From NCBI RefSeq assembly GCF_000002995.4, contig NW_025062310.1:1-39667 (forward strand): a stretch of DNA of 39,667 bases, in the 5' to 3' direction. The position numbers and the translations under genes were made by a program. Of this stretch, positions 1 to 14,869 are shown one piece after another. The DNA comes from Brugia malayi (taxonomy: Eukaryota; Nematoda; Chromadorea; Rhabditida; Onchocercidae). Position 1 is the first letter of the stretch. The number at the start of each line of letters is the position of its first letter. The notes below the pieces were generated by a model that had not been told where the DNA came from, searched no databases, and worked only from the letters and a program-made list of their open reading frames with translations.

Positions 1-3000
1 TGATATAACAATATCACTAGAAGAGATTTTGATTAATTCATTAACTCATAACCATTTCTCTACACAGATATAACAATATCACTAGAAGACATTTTGATTA
101 ATTCATTAACTCATACCATTTCTCTACAGGTATAACAATATCACTAGAAGACATTTTGATTAATTCATGCCACTTCTATCTAAATATAACTATATCACTA
201 GAAGACATTTTGATTAATTCATGCCACATCTATCTAAATATAACAATATCACTAGAAGACATTTGATTAATTCATAAACTCATACCATTTCTCTGCAGAT
301 ATAACAAATATCACTAGAAGACATTTTTGATTAATCCATTAACTCCTACCATTTCTCTACAGATATAACAATATCACTAGAAAGAGATTTTGATTATTTC
401 ATTAACTCATACCATTTCTCTACAGATAAAACAAGATCACTAGAAGACATATTGATTAATTCATTAACTCATATCATTTCTTTACCAATATCACAAGACC
501 ACTAAGAAGACATTTTGATTAATTCATGCCATAATTCTGCAAATATAACAATATCACAAGAAGACATTTTGATTAATTCATTAACTCGTACCATTTTCTC
601 TACAGATTTAACAATATCACTAGAAGACAGTTTTTTTAGTTCATGTCACTTCTCGACTGATATAACAATATCACTAGAAGAGATTTGATTAATTCATTAA
701 CTCATACCATTTCTCTTCCAATATAACAAGATCACTAGAAGATATTTTGATTACTTCATTAACTCATATCATTTCTCTACAGATATTACAATATCACTAG
801 AAGACATTTTGATTAATCCATTCCCTTCTCTGCAAATATAACAATATCACTAGAAGACATTTTGATTAATCCATTCCCCTTCTCTGCAAATATAACAATA
901 TCACTAGAAGACATTTTGATTACTTCATTATCTCATACCATTTCTCTTCCAATATGACAAGGTCACTAGAAGATATTTTGATTACTTCTTTAACTCATTC
1001 CACTTCTCTACCAATATCACTAGAAGACATTTTGATTACTTCATTAACTCATACCATTTCTCTTCCAATATAACAATATCACTAGAAGACATTTTGATTT
1101 CTTCATTTACTCATACCATTTCTCTACAGATATTACATTATCACTAGAAGACATTTTGATTAATCCATTCCCCTTCTCTGCAAATATAACAATATCACTA
1201 GAAGACATTTTGATTAATCCATACCCCTTCTCTGCAAATATAACAATATCATTGGAAGACGTTTTGATTACTTCATTAACTCATACCATTTCTCTTCCAA
1301 TATAACAAGATCACTAGAAGAACATTTTGATTAATTCATGCCACTTCTCTGCAAATATAACAATATCACTAGAAGACATTTTGATTTACTTCATTAACTC
1401 ATTCATTTCTCTTCCAATATAACAAGATCACTAGAAGATATTTTGATTACTTCATTAACTCATATCATTTCTCTAACAGATATTACAATATCACTAGAAG
1501 ACATTTTGATTAATCCATTCCCTTCTCTGCAAATATAACAATATCACTAGAAGACATTTTGATTAATCCATACCCTTCTCTGCAAATATAACAATATCAC
1601 TAGAAAGACGTTTTGATTACTTCATTAACTCATTCCATTTCTCTACCAATATAACAAGATCACTAGAAGATATTTTGATAACTTCATTAACTCATACCAT
1701 TTCTCTTCTAATATAACAAGATCACTAGAAGATATTTTGATTACTTCATTAACTCATACCATTTCTCTACCAATATTACAAAATCACTAGAAGATATTTT
1801 GATTAATCCATCCCCTTCTCTGCAAATATAACAATATCACTAGAAGACATTTTGATTACTTCATTAACTCATACCATTTCTCTACCAATATAACAAGATC
1901 ACTAGAAGATATTTTGATAACTTCATTAACTCTTACCATTTCACTACAGATATATCAATATCACTAGAAGACATTTTCATTACTTCATTAACTCATACCA
2001 TTTCTCTACAGATATTACAATATCACTAGAAGACATTTTTGATTAATTCATGCCCCTTCTCTGCAAATATAACAATATCACTAGAAGACATTTTGATTAC
2101 TTCATTATCTCATACCATTTCTCTTCCATTATAACAAGATCACTAGAAGATATTTTGATTACTTCAATAACTCATATCATTTCTCTACAGATATTACAAT
2201 ATCACTAGAAGACATTTTGATTAATCCATTCCCCTTCTCTGCAAATATAACAAGATCACTAGAAGATATTTTGATTACATCATTAACTCATATCATTTCT
2301 CTACAGATATTACAATATCACTAGAAGACATTTTGATTAATCCATTCCCCTTCTCTGCAAATATAACAAGATCACTAGAAGACATTTTGATTACTTCATT
2401 TACTCATACCATTTCTCTACCAATATAATATATATAACAATATCACTAGTAGACATTTTGATTAATTCATGCCACTTCTCTACAGATATTACAATATCAC
2501 TAGAAGATATTTTGATTACTTCAATAACTCATACCATTTCTCTACCAATATAAAAAGATCACTAGAAGATATTTTGATTACTTCATTAACTCATACATTT
2601 CTCTTCCAATATAACAAGATCACTAGAAGATATTTTGATTACTTCATTAACTCATATCATTTCTCTACAGATATTACAATATCACTAGAAGACATTTTGA
2701 TTAATCATTCCCCTTCTCTGCAAATATAACAATATCACTAGAAGACATTTTGATTAATCCATTCCCCTTCTCTGCAAATATAACAATATCACTAGAAGAC
2801 ATTTTGATTACTTCATTAACTCATACCATTTCTCTACCAATATAACAAGATCACTAGAAGATATTTTGATAACTTCATTAACTCATGCCATATCTCTACC
2901 AATATAACAAGATCACTAGAAGACATTTTGATTAATTCATGCCACTTCTCTACTAATAAAACAAGATCACTAGAAGATATTTTTGATTACTTCATTAACT

Positions 3001-6000
3001 CATACCATTTCTCTACCAATATTAACAAGATCACTAGAAGATATTTTGATTACTTCTTTACTCATACCATTTCTCTTCTAATATAACAAGATCACTAGAA
3101 GATATTTTGATTACTTCATTAACTCATACCATTTCTCTACCAATATTACAAAATCACTAGAAGATATTTTGATTAATCCATTCCCCTTCTCTGCAAATAT
3201 AACAATATCACTAGAAGACATTTTGATTACTTCATTAACTCATACCATTTCTCTAACCAATATAACAAGATCACTAGAAGATATTTTGATTACTTCATTA
3301 ACTCATACCATTTCTCTTCCAATATAACAAGATCACTAGAAGTTATTTTGATTACTTCATTAACTCATACCATTTCTCTTCCAATATAACAAGATACACT
3401 AGAAGACATTTTGATTAATTCATGCCACTTCTCTGCAAATATAACAATATCACTAGAAGACATTTTGATTAATCCATACCCCTTCTCTGCAAATATGACA
3501 ATATCATTAGAAGACGTTTTGATTACTTCATTATCTCATTCCATTTCTCTACCAATATAACAAGATCACTAGAAGATATTTTGATTACTTCATTAACTCA
3601 TACATTTCTCTACAAATATAACAAGATCACTAGAAGATATTTTGATTACTTCATTAACTCATACCATTTCTCTACCAATAATTACAATATCACTAGAAGA
3701 CATTTTGATTAATTCATTCCACTTCTCCTGCAAATATAACAATATCACTAGAAGACATTTTGATTACTTCATTAACTCATACCATTTCTCTACCAATATA
3801 ACAAGATCACTAGAAGATATTTTGATAACTTCATTAACTCTTACCATTTCACTACAGATATATCAATATCACTAGAAGACATTTTCATTACTTCATTAAC
3901 TCATACCACTTCTCTACAGATATTACAATATCACTAGAAGACATTTTGATTAATTCATGCCCTTCTCTGCAAATATAACAATATCACTAGAAGACATTTT
4001 GATTACTTCATTATCTCATACCATTTCTCTTCCATTATAACAAGATCACTAGAAGATATTTTGATTACTTCAATAACTCATATCATTTCTCTACAGATAT
4101 TACAATATCACTAGAAGACATTTTGATTAATCCATTCCACTTCTCTGCAAATATAACAAGATCACTAGAAGATATTTTGATTAACTTCATTAACTCATAC
4201 CATTTCTCTACAGATAATAACAATATCACTAGAAGACATTTTGATTAATTCATTCCCCCTTCTCTGCAAATATAACAATATCAACTAGAAGACATTTTGA
4301 TTACTTCATTAACTCATACCATTTCTCTTCCAATATAACAAGATCACTAGAAGATATTTGATTACTTCATTAACTCATACATTTCTCTACCAATATAACA
4401 AAATCACTAGAAGATATTTTGATTACTTCATTAACTCTTACCATTTCTCTAACAGATATAACAATATCACTAGAAGATTTTCATTACTTCATTAACTCAT
4501 ACCATTTCTCTACAGATATTACAATATCACTAGAAGACATTCTGATTAGTTCATTCCACTTCTCTGCAAATATATCAATATCACTAGAAGACATTTTCAT
4601 TACTTCATTAACTCATACCATTTCTCTGCAGATATTAACAATATCACTAGAAGACATTTTGATTAATTCATAACTCATGCCATATCTCTACCAAATAACA
4701 ATATCACTAGAAGACATTTTGATTATTCATTCACTTCTCTACAAATATAACAATATCACTAGAAGATATTTTTGATTACTTCATTAACTCATACCATTTC
4801 TCTACCAATATAACAAGATCACAAGAAGATATTTTGATTACTTCATTAACTCATACCATTTCTCTTCAATATAACAAGATCACTAGAAGATATTTTGATT
4901 ACTTCATTAACTCATATCATTTCTCTACAGATATTACAATATCACTAGAAGACATTTTGATTAATTCATGCCACTTTTCTGGCAAATATAACAATATCAC
5001 TAGAAGACATTTTGATTACTTCATTAACTCATACCATTTCTCTACCAATATAACAATATAACAATATCACTAGTAACATATTTGATTAATTCATGCCATT
5101 TCTCTACAGATATAACAATATCACTAGAAGATATTTTGATTACTTCAATAACTCATACCATTTCTCTACAATATAAAAAGATCACTAGAAGATATTTTGA
5201 TTACTTCATTAACTCATACCATTTCTCTTCCATATATAAGATCACTAGAAGATATTTTGATTACTTCATTAACTCATATCATTTCTCTACCAATATTAAC
5301 AATATCACTAGAAGACATTTGATTAATTCATTCCCTTCTCTGCAAATATAACAATATCACTAGAAGACATTTTGATTAATCCATTCCCCTTCTCTGCAAA
5401 TATAACAATATCACTAGAAGACATTTTGATTACTTCATTAACTCATCCATTTCTCTACAATATAACAAGATCACTAGAAGATATTTTTGATTACTTCATT
5501 AACTCATACCATTTCTCTACCAATATAACAAGATCACTAGAAGACATTTTGATTGATTCATGCCACTACTCGACTAATAAAACAAGATCACTAGAAGATA
5601 TTTTGATTACTTCATTAACTCATACCATTTCTCTAACCAATATAACAAGATCACAAGAAGATATTTTGATTACTTCTTTAACTCATACCATTTCTCTACC
5701 AATATAACAAGATCACTAGAAGATATTTTGATTACTTCATTAACTCATACCATTTCTCTACAATATAACAATATCACTAGAAGATATTTTGATTAATTCA
5801 TTCCCCTTTCTCTACAAATATAACAATATCACTAGAAGACATTTTGATTACTTCATTAACTCATACCATTTCTCTACAATATAACAAGATCACTAGAAGA
5901 TATTTTGATTACTTCATTAACTCATACCATTTCTCTACCAATATAACAAGATCACTAGAAGTTATTTTGATTACTTCATTAACTCATACCATTTCTCTTC

Positions 6001-9000
6001 CATATAACAATATCACTAGAAGACATTTTGATTAATTCATTCCACTTCTCTGCAAATATAACAATATCACTAGAAGACATTTGATTACTTCATTAACTCA
6101 TTACCATTTCTCTAACAGATATAACAAGATCACTAGAAGACATTTTGATTACTTCATTAACTCATTCCATTTCTCTTTCCAATATAACAAGATCACTAGA
6201 GATATTTTGATTACTTCATTAACTCATATCATTTCTCTACAGATATTACAATATCACTAGAAGACATTTTGATTAATTCATTCCCCTTCTCTGCAAATAT
6301 AACAATATCACTAGAAGACATTTTGATTACTTCATTAACCATACCATTTCTCTACCATATAACAAGATCACTAGAAGATATTTTGATAACTTCATTAACT
6401 CATACCATTTCTCTTCCAATATAACAAGATCACTAGAAGATATTTTGATTACTTCATTAACTCATACCCATTTCTCTACCAATATAACAATATCACTAGA
6501 AGACATTTTGATTAATTCATTCCCTTCTCTGCAATATAACAATATCACTAGAAGACATTTTGATTACTTCATAACTCATACCATTTCTCTACCAATATAA
6601 CAAGATCACTAGAAGATGTTTTCATTACTTCATTAACTCATACCACTTCTCTACAGATATTACAATATCACTAGAAGACATTTTGATTAATTCATGCCCC
6701 TTCTCTGCAAATATAACAATATCACTAGAAGACATTTTGATTACTTCATTATCTCATACCATTTCTCTTCCAATATGACAAGGTCACTAGAAGATATTTT
6801 GATTACTTCTTTAACTCATTCCACTTCTCTACCAATATCACTAGAAGACATTTTGATACTTCATTAACTCATACCATTTCTCTTCCAATATAACAATATC
6901 ACTAGAAGACATTTTGATTACTTCATTAACTCATACCATTCTCTACAATATAACAAGATCACTAGAAGATATTTTGATTACTTCATTAACTCATTCCATT
7001 TCTCTTCCAATATAACAAGATCACTAGAAGATATTTTTGATTACTTCATTAACTCATACATTTCTCTACAGATATACAATATCACTAGAAGACATTTTGA
7101 TTAATCCATTCCCCTTCTCTGCAAATATAACAATATCACTAGAAGACATTTGATTAATCCATTCCCCTTCTCTGCAAATATAACAATATCACTAGAAGAC
7201 ATTTTGATTACTTCATTAACTCATACCATTTCTCTACCAATATAACAAGATCACTAGAAGATATTTTGATACATTCATTAACTCATACCATATCTCTACC
7301 AATATAACAAGATCACTAGAAGACATTTTGATTAATTCATGCCACTTCTCTACTAATAAAACAAGATCACTAGATGATATTTTGATTACTTCATTAACTC
7401 ATACCATTTCTCTACCAATATAACAAGATCACAAGAAGATATTTTGATTTCTTCTTTAACTCATACCATTTCTCTACCAAATATAACATGATCACTAGAA
7501 GATATTTTGATTACTTCATTAACTCATACCATTTCTCTTACCAATATAACAAGATCACTAGAAGATATTTTGATTACTTCATTACTCATACCATTTCTCT
7601 TCTAATATAACAAGATCACTAGAAGATATTTTGATTACTTCATTAACTCATACCATTTCTCTACAATATAACAATATCACTAGAAGATATTTTGATTAAT
7701 CCATTCCCCTTCTTCTGCAAATATAACAATATCACTAGAAAACATTTTGATTACTTCATTAACTCATACCATTTCTCTACCAATATAAAAGATCACTAGA
7801 AGATATTTTGATTACTTCATTAACTCATACCATTTCTCTTCCAATATAAAAGATCACTAGAAGATATTTTGATTACTTCATTAACTCATACCATTTCTCT
7901 TCCAATATACAAGATCACTAGAAGACATTTTGATTAATTCATGCCACTTCTCTGCAAATATAACAATATCACTAGAAGACATTTGATTACTTCATTAACT
8001 CATACCATTTCTCTACAGATATAACAAGATCGCTAGAAGACATTTTGATTACTTCATTAACTCATTCCATTTCTCTTCCAATATAACAAGATCACTAGAA
8101 GATATTTTTGATTACTTCATTAACTCATATCATTTCTCTACAGATATTACAATATCACTAGAAGAACATTTTGATTAATCCATTCCCCTTCTCTGCAAAT
8201 ATAACAATATCACTAGAGACATTTTTGATTACTTCATTAACTCATACCATTTCTCTACCAATATAACAAGATCACTAGAAGATAATTTTGATTACTTCAT
8301 TAACTCATACCATTTCTCTTCAATATAACAAGATCACTAGAAGATATTTTGATTACTTCATTAACTCATACCATTTCTCTACCATATAAACAAGATCACT
8401 AGAAGATATTTTGATTACTTTCATTAACTCTTACCATTTCTCTACAGATATAACAATATCACTAGAAGACATTTTGATTACTTCATTAACTCATACCATT
8501 TCTCTACAGATATTACAATATCACTAGAAGACATTCTGATTAGTTCATGCCACTTCTCTGCAAATATAACAATATCACTAGAAGACATTTTGATTACTTC
8601 ATTAACTCATACCATTTCTCTTCCAATATAACAAGATCACTAGAAGATATTTTGATTACTTCATTAACTCATACATTTCTCTATCCAATATAACTAGAAG
8701 ATATTTTGATTACTTCATAACTCATACCATTTCTCTACAAATATAACAAGATCACTAGAAGATATTTTGATTACTTCATTAACTCATACCATTTCTCTAC
8801 AGATATAACAAAATCACTAGAAGATATTTTGATTAATCCATTCCCCTTCTCTGCAAATATAACAATATCACTAGAAGACATTTTGATTATTCATTAACTC
8901 ATACCATTTCTCTACCAATATAACAAGATCACTAGAAGAATATTTTGATTACTTCATTAACTCTTACCATTTCACTACAGATATATCAATATCACTAGAA

Positions 9001-11527
9001 GACATTTTCATTACTTCATTAACTCATACCACTTCTCTACAGATATTACAATATCACTAGAAGACATTTTGATTAATTCATGCCCCTTCTTCTGCAAATA
9101 TAACAATATCACCTAGAAGACATTTTGATTACTTCATTAACTCATACCCATTTCTCTACCAATATAACAAGATCACTAGAAGATATTTTGATTACTTCAT
9201 TAACTCATTCCATTTTCTCTTCAATATAACAAGATCACTAGATGATATTTTGATTACTTCATTAACTCATATCATTTCTCTACAAGATATTACAATATCA
9301 CTAGAAGACATTTTGATTAATCCATTCCCCTTCTCTGCAAATATAACAATATCACTAGATGACATTTTGATTACTTTCATTAACTCATACCATTTCTCTA
9401 CCAATTATAAACAAGATCACTAGAAGATATTTTGATAACTTCATTAACTTCATACCATTTCTCTTCCAATATAACAAGATCACTAGAAGATATTTTGATT
9501 ACTTCATTAACTCATACCATTTCTCTACAATATAAAAAATCACTAGAAGATATTTTGATTACTTCATTAACTCTTACCATTTCACTACAGATATATCAAT
9601 ATCACAAGAAGACATTTTCATTACTTCATTAACTCATACCATTTCTCTACAGATATTACAATATCACTAGAAGACATTCTGATTAGTTCATGCCACTTCT
9701 CTGCAAATATATCAATGTCACTAGAAGACATTTTCATAACTTCATTAACTCATACCATTTCTCTTCCAATATGACAAGGTCACTAGAAGATATTTTGATT
9801 ACTTCTTTAACTCATACCATTTCTCTACCAATATAACTGGAAGATATTTTGATAACTTCATTAACTCATACCATTTCTCTTCTAATATAACAAGATCACT
9901 AGAAGATATTTTGATTACTTCATTAACTCATACCATTTCTCTACCAATATTACAAGATCACTAGAAGACATTTTGATTAATTCATTCCCTTCTCTGCAAA
10001 TATAACAATATCACTAGAAGCATTTGATTACTTCATTAACTCATACCATTTCTCTACCAATATAACAAGATCACTAGAAATATTTTGATAACTTCATTAA
10101 CTCTTACCATTTCACTACAGATATATCAATATCACTAGAAGACATTTTCATTACTTCATTAACTCATACCACTTCTCTACAGATATTACAATATCACTAG
10201 AAGACATTTTGATTAATTCATGCCCCTTCTCTGCAAATAATAACAATATCACTAGAAGACATTTGATTACTTCATTAACTCATACCATTTCTCTTCAATA
10301 TAACAAGATCACTAGAAGATATTTTGATTACTTCATTAACTCATTCCACTTCTCTACAATATCACTAGAAGACATTTTGATTACTTCATTAACTCATACC
10401 CATTTCTCTTCCAATATAACAATATCACTAGAAGACATTTTGATTACTTCATTAACTCATACATTTCTCTACCAATATAACAGATCACTAGAAGATATTT
10501 TGATAACTTCATTAACTCATACCATTTCTCTTCCAATATAACAAGATCACTAGAAGATATTTTGATTACTTCATTAACTCATACCATTTCTCTACAGATA
10601 TTACAATATCACTAGAAGACATTTTGATTACTTCATTAACTCTTACCATTTCACTACAGATATATCAATATCACTAGAAGACATTTTCATTACTTCATTA
10701 ACTCATACCATTTCTCTACAGATATTACAATATCACTAGAAGACATTTTGATTAATTCATGCCACTTCTCTGCAAATATAACAATATCACTAGAAGACAT
10801 TTTCATTACTTCATTAACTCATACCATTTCTCTTCCAATATAACAAGGTCACTAGAAGATATTTTGATTACTTCTTTAACTCATACCATTTCTCTACCAA
10901 TATAACTGGAAGATATTTTGATTACTTCATTAACTCATACCATTTCTCTACCAAGATATATAACAAGATCACTAGAAGATATTTTAATTACTTCATTAAC
11001 TCATACCATTTCTCTACCAATATAACAAGAATCACTAGAAGATATTTTGATTACTTCATTAACTCATACCATTTCTCTTACCAATATAACAAGATCACTA
11101 GAAAGATATTTTGATTACTTCATTAACTCATACCATTTCTCTACCAATATAACAAGATCACTAGAAGATATTTTGATTAATCCATTCCCCTTCTCTGCAA
11201 ATATAACAATATCATTGGAAGACGTTTTGATTACTTCATTAACTCATACCATTTCTCTACAGATATAACAAGATCACTAGAAGATATTTTGATTACTTCA
11301 TTAACTCATACCATTTCTCTACCAATATAACAAGATCACTAGAAGATATTTTGATTACTTCATTAACTCATACCATTTCTCTACCAATATAACAAGATCA
11401 CTAGAAGATATTTTGATTACTTCATTAACTCATACCATTTCTCTTCCAATATAACAAGATCACTAGAAGATATTTTGATTACTTCATTAACTCATACCAT
11501 TTCTCTACAGATATTACAATATCACTT
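1..11527. repeat. Satellite array with two monomer classes (~62 bp and ~54 bp)
   Basis: The whole segment is head-to-tail copies of one A+T-rich monomer, roughly 190-200 of them. All share a core reading ATCACTAGAAGA(C/T)ATTTTGATTA. The longer class (about 62 bp) continues with CTTCATTAACTCATACCATT, then TCTCTACCAATATAACAAG. The shorter class (about 54 bp) continues with ATCCATTCCCCTTCTCTGCA or ATTCATGCCACTTCTCTGCA and lacks about 8 bp. Core and flank variants are linked: 'GATCACTAGAAGATATT' tends to follow the ACCAATATAACAA spacer, and 'ATATCACTAGAAGACATT' the GCAAATATAACAA spacer. Runs such as short-short-long recur (for example near 780-930, 1130-1280 and 2690-2830), suggesting higher-order units. 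One-base indels between copies are common. The array is truncated at the left window edge and stops inside a monomer at about 11527. No gene is embedded in it. Confidence 0.97.
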
Positions 11528-12790
11528 TTACTTTGCAGTAGTAGCCGCTCATTGCAACAGCGCCACAGATACTTATCTGCCTACCGTACTCAACTGATAA
11601 CGCCTACTAGTTAATGGCGTCAGGAACAACTCCGCTCATAGTAATACTCATAAGGAAGCTATAAAAAAAAAAATAATAATAATTTTCAAATTTTCTTTTA
11701 AATATCAAAATCATAAATCATTAACAATCAAATCAGCTTATTTTTGTAGAAATAGCTCACTAATTAAGAAAAAAAGCGCAATTTTTTTCTTTCACAAAAC
11801 TCTTATTTCATTTGTTTTGCAAACAAATAAAGTCGCAAAGTCAAATGGAAAAGAAAATTCTATATATTGTTTTATAAACTATTAATAATGAAATGAATAA
11901 ATAGATTAAATGAAATTTCGTCACAGCTAACACTATGAATTACTTTAAAAAGCATAGCTGTATAACATACGTGATGAATACGTTAAATAACTGATGAGCA
12001 AAAAAGTTTCTTAGCAATACATTGAAAACATACGTAGAGTATAAATCATCAATGAATTGTTTAACAAATTTTGCGAATCAAGGAAAGCATATATTAAATC
12101 ACAACTCTTACTAATCAGGTAATATCAAAATAGCAAAGCCAGTTCGACAGGAATCCGCATGTCCGAATATTTTGATAAGTAATTATGGCAGTCCTTTCAT
12201 ACTGATTGTAACAATAATTCAAGTTTTTTATTAGTAGCTTACATTGATTTATCGTTTAAATTTTCAAAATTAAAAGTTTTCTTTCTTCTAGAATTCTAGA
12301 AAACTCGTAATTCTCCGTTTTTCTCTCTTTCACTTTTAAGGTATTATATGAAATCATTAATATAAAACTATTAAAGTAATGAAAAAATATTCAAAAACTA
12401 AAATAAAAAAGTTGAAAAGTACTGTAGTATGTTAGATATTGTATTTTGAATCCGAGTTATTGATAATAAATTACTCTATCAATGAGCGAAAATGGAGCCG
12501 ACAGAAAAATGGAACCGACAGGACTTTATTGGAAAGGAAAGCACAGGTCTGTTATTGTATATTATTAAACTGGCATGTATTTATTTATTATTAAACTGGC
12601 ATGTATTTATATATTATTAAACTGGCATGTATTTTCCTGAAAGGACTGAGGTATTACATTCGAATATGTTAATGTTTAGTGCACTCACGCGAATAAAACA
12701 GTGTTGTGAAGGTTTTTTAGGACAATTAGAAATTATTGTAAAATTTGAGATTTAGATACAGTTTTTCCAGATCAACAAGCGTATAGTTGA
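11528..12790. other. Intergenic DNA right of the satellite; short GC-richer patch at its start
   Basis: The satellite ends mid-monomer and is followed by about 110 bp (11530-11640) that is clearly richer in G+C than the surroundings and has no similarity I can see to the satellite. The rest is A+T-rich, with homopolymer runs. I see no convincing exon, RNA gene or transposon end. The only repeat noted is a 26-bp triplet near 12561, listed separately. Confidence 0.6.
12561..12637. repeat. 26-bp tandem repeat, three copies
   Basis: The motif ATTATTAAACTGGCATGTAT begins at 12561, 12587 and 12613, an exact 26-bp spacing, with a variable TTAT/TTTAT joint between copies. It is a small local duplication just upstream of the RecQ-like pseudogene, with no evident function. 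Confidence 0.85.
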
Positions 12791-12807
12791 GCGAAATGTG
12801 GAGAATG

Positions 12808-14868
12808 GAAGTTCATTTATAATTTGGGATTCAGATGAATTTCAGTGGATGAAGGACTGTCGCCGTATATACATTTTTAAACTTAGTGATTTTCGTCCTT
12901 TACAAAGTTTCTTTTAGTCGGAATTTTATATTTTCTATGTCAATATTGATAATAGGAAATCTATTTAACATAGTTATTGCACAAAAGTTGCTTGTTTATG
13001 ACAGAAGTTTGCATCCCCAATTAGCTAAGTTTAGCGGGTATCGCTAATTTTTCCTCTAGAGCTATCATCAATGCAGTATTGTCGAGGGAGGATTGTTTGA
13101 TGGTGATGAGCACTGGAAACAGGAAAAGTCTTTGCTATTAGTTACCTGCTGTTGTTATGAAAGGTCTAGTATTGAGTTTTTTATTAAAATTATGTCTAAA
13201 TGATACAGTTTGTCAAGCAATATTCAACCCTTATTCAGGAAATTAATAAGCTCTGCACACTTTCTGTTTGTTTTTATATGTGTCGTATTGGTTATACCAC
13301 CTTGGTATCTCTCATTGAAAATCAGTTGCATCAATTAAGAAAATTGGGCATTGATGCAGCAACACTAAATCAGTCCACCGCGGAGGTAAGAAATTGATTT
13401 ATTTTGTTAAATTTTTAAGAGGGAAATTTTATTTATGCCTGACTAGAAAATACATCAAACTCAGTTAATTCTAAGATGGATATTTTATGATTCATAATGG
13501 CCTTTTTTTTTATCTTTACTACATAGTTAAAAGTCGAGTTTTGTTTGCCAACAAACTTATCACACTGCTTGTATAATGTGTCGATGAAAATATCTTATTC
13601 AATCCATTCAGAAGTAGATATTGTACTGTGATAATGAAACAGCCGTAGCATTAGCTACTAGTTAGCTTCCAAGCTATTGAACTATAAATTATAAATCGTG
13701 ATTTTTCCGATAAGATTAAGTGTTGTTGTAACCTCAAAGTTCATTTATTTTATGTTGTATAGCTTATATTTTTTTTGAAATGATTTGTGTCCTATTAGAT
13801 TACTGCATTCAAGATTTTCGAGTACAATAATCTTTCTGAAAATTCATTAAGGTACATCTCCTGATGGTGTTGGCTACAAATTATCTCTAGCCATATACTG
13901 CATTTTTTGGAATGCTTATGATGCTTTGTTTGACCGTTTGCTTTAATTTATTCTCTAATTAATGGTAATATTAAGTAGTAGGAAATGAAAGATTTTAGTT
14001 TTCAAAGCGAGAGAAATACAGCAAAGAATTTTATTTCGTAAATAATATACTTTGATAAAATGAGAGGTGGAGAAAAATACAGTTTTTTTTTTTGTTGTAC
14101 ATGTAAACGGTGTAAAAAAACTGCTACCTTAAATTATTCTCTTTTGGATCCTTTAACTGATTTCATTATTTAGGATTTGCTGTGATGATGAGGAATTGTT
14201 ATTTCAAAGTGGTAATAAAATGATTATGATTTAAAAAATATCTGATATATATTGATAGGTAAATCGAATATAAACAGCACTTACTGATTCAAAGGCATCG
14301 CTACGCTTGCTTTATGTCACGCCCGAAAAATTAGCAAAAAATAAGAGGATTATGAATCGTTTGGAAAAAATGTAACGAAATGAAACGATTAAAAGTTAGT
14401 TGTTGAGCGTAGCCAGTTCAGTTTTATTTATTTATTTTTTATTTTCTAAGTTCTGTTCAATTATTTACTTGTTAAAACGAAGCAGTGTTTTAACTTCTCC
14501 ATACTGTCTATTTTACTTTTCAACTGTCGCAAACTGATTCTAGACTATATTTTTGTGAAAATATAAATTAATAAATGAAACATGAACATATTCTGTTGAA
14601 GTGTTTGAATAGAATGTGACTTTTAAATAGTATAATCATGATGTTAAATTAATTTAATTTTAAATTTGTGAAATTACTTTTTTTATAAATTTTAGTTGAT
14701 TGCGGTTGATGAAGCATACTACTGCTCGCAATGAGGACATGATTTTCCGCCAGATTTTAAATTTCTTAATGTTTTGAAACATCAATTTCAAGCTGATTAG
14801 ACTAACTATAACCGCTGCTGCTGATATTATTGACGATGTGAAAAACATGCTGGGGATTCCAGGTTTTG
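12808..14868 (+). pseudogene. RecQ1-type DNA helicase, broken N-terminal half
   Basis: RecQ helicases unwind DNA during repair. Five exon-like islands match the RECQL (RecQ1) N-terminal helicase half in order. About 12808-12906 ends in FRPLQ. About 13051-13165 holds motif I, read as MSTGNRKSLCY then a TAG (13139-13141) then LPAVVMKG. About 13285-13385 holds motif Ia, LVSLIENQLHQLRKLGIDAA, before a GTAAGA donor. 14278-14371 reads LLYVTPEKLAKNKRIMNRLE. 14696-14868 holds motifs II-III. The gene is dead by several criteria. Walker A is GNRKS instead of GGGKS, and a stop replaces its usual Gln. The Walker B box reads DEAY rather than DEVH. A TGA (14732-14734) replaces the Trp of the CSQWGHDF motif. 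A frameshift precedes TITAAADIIDDVKNMLGIPG. The second helicase lobe, RQC and C-terminal parts are absent. The copy retains introns, so it is not a processed pseudogene. Confidence 0.85.
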
Positions 14869-14869
14869 T

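Noticed and set aside
2469..11268. Open frames in the satellite giving a repeated ISLEDILITSLTHTISL-like peptide
   Set aside because: They follow from translating a tandem repeat with few stops in one frame. They shift between frames with every indel and have no splice or promoter context.
1..11527. Regular repeats that could be taken for a CRISPR array
   Set aside because: There are no unique spacers between conserved repeats. The whole unit repeats, and the rest of the window is eukaryotic.
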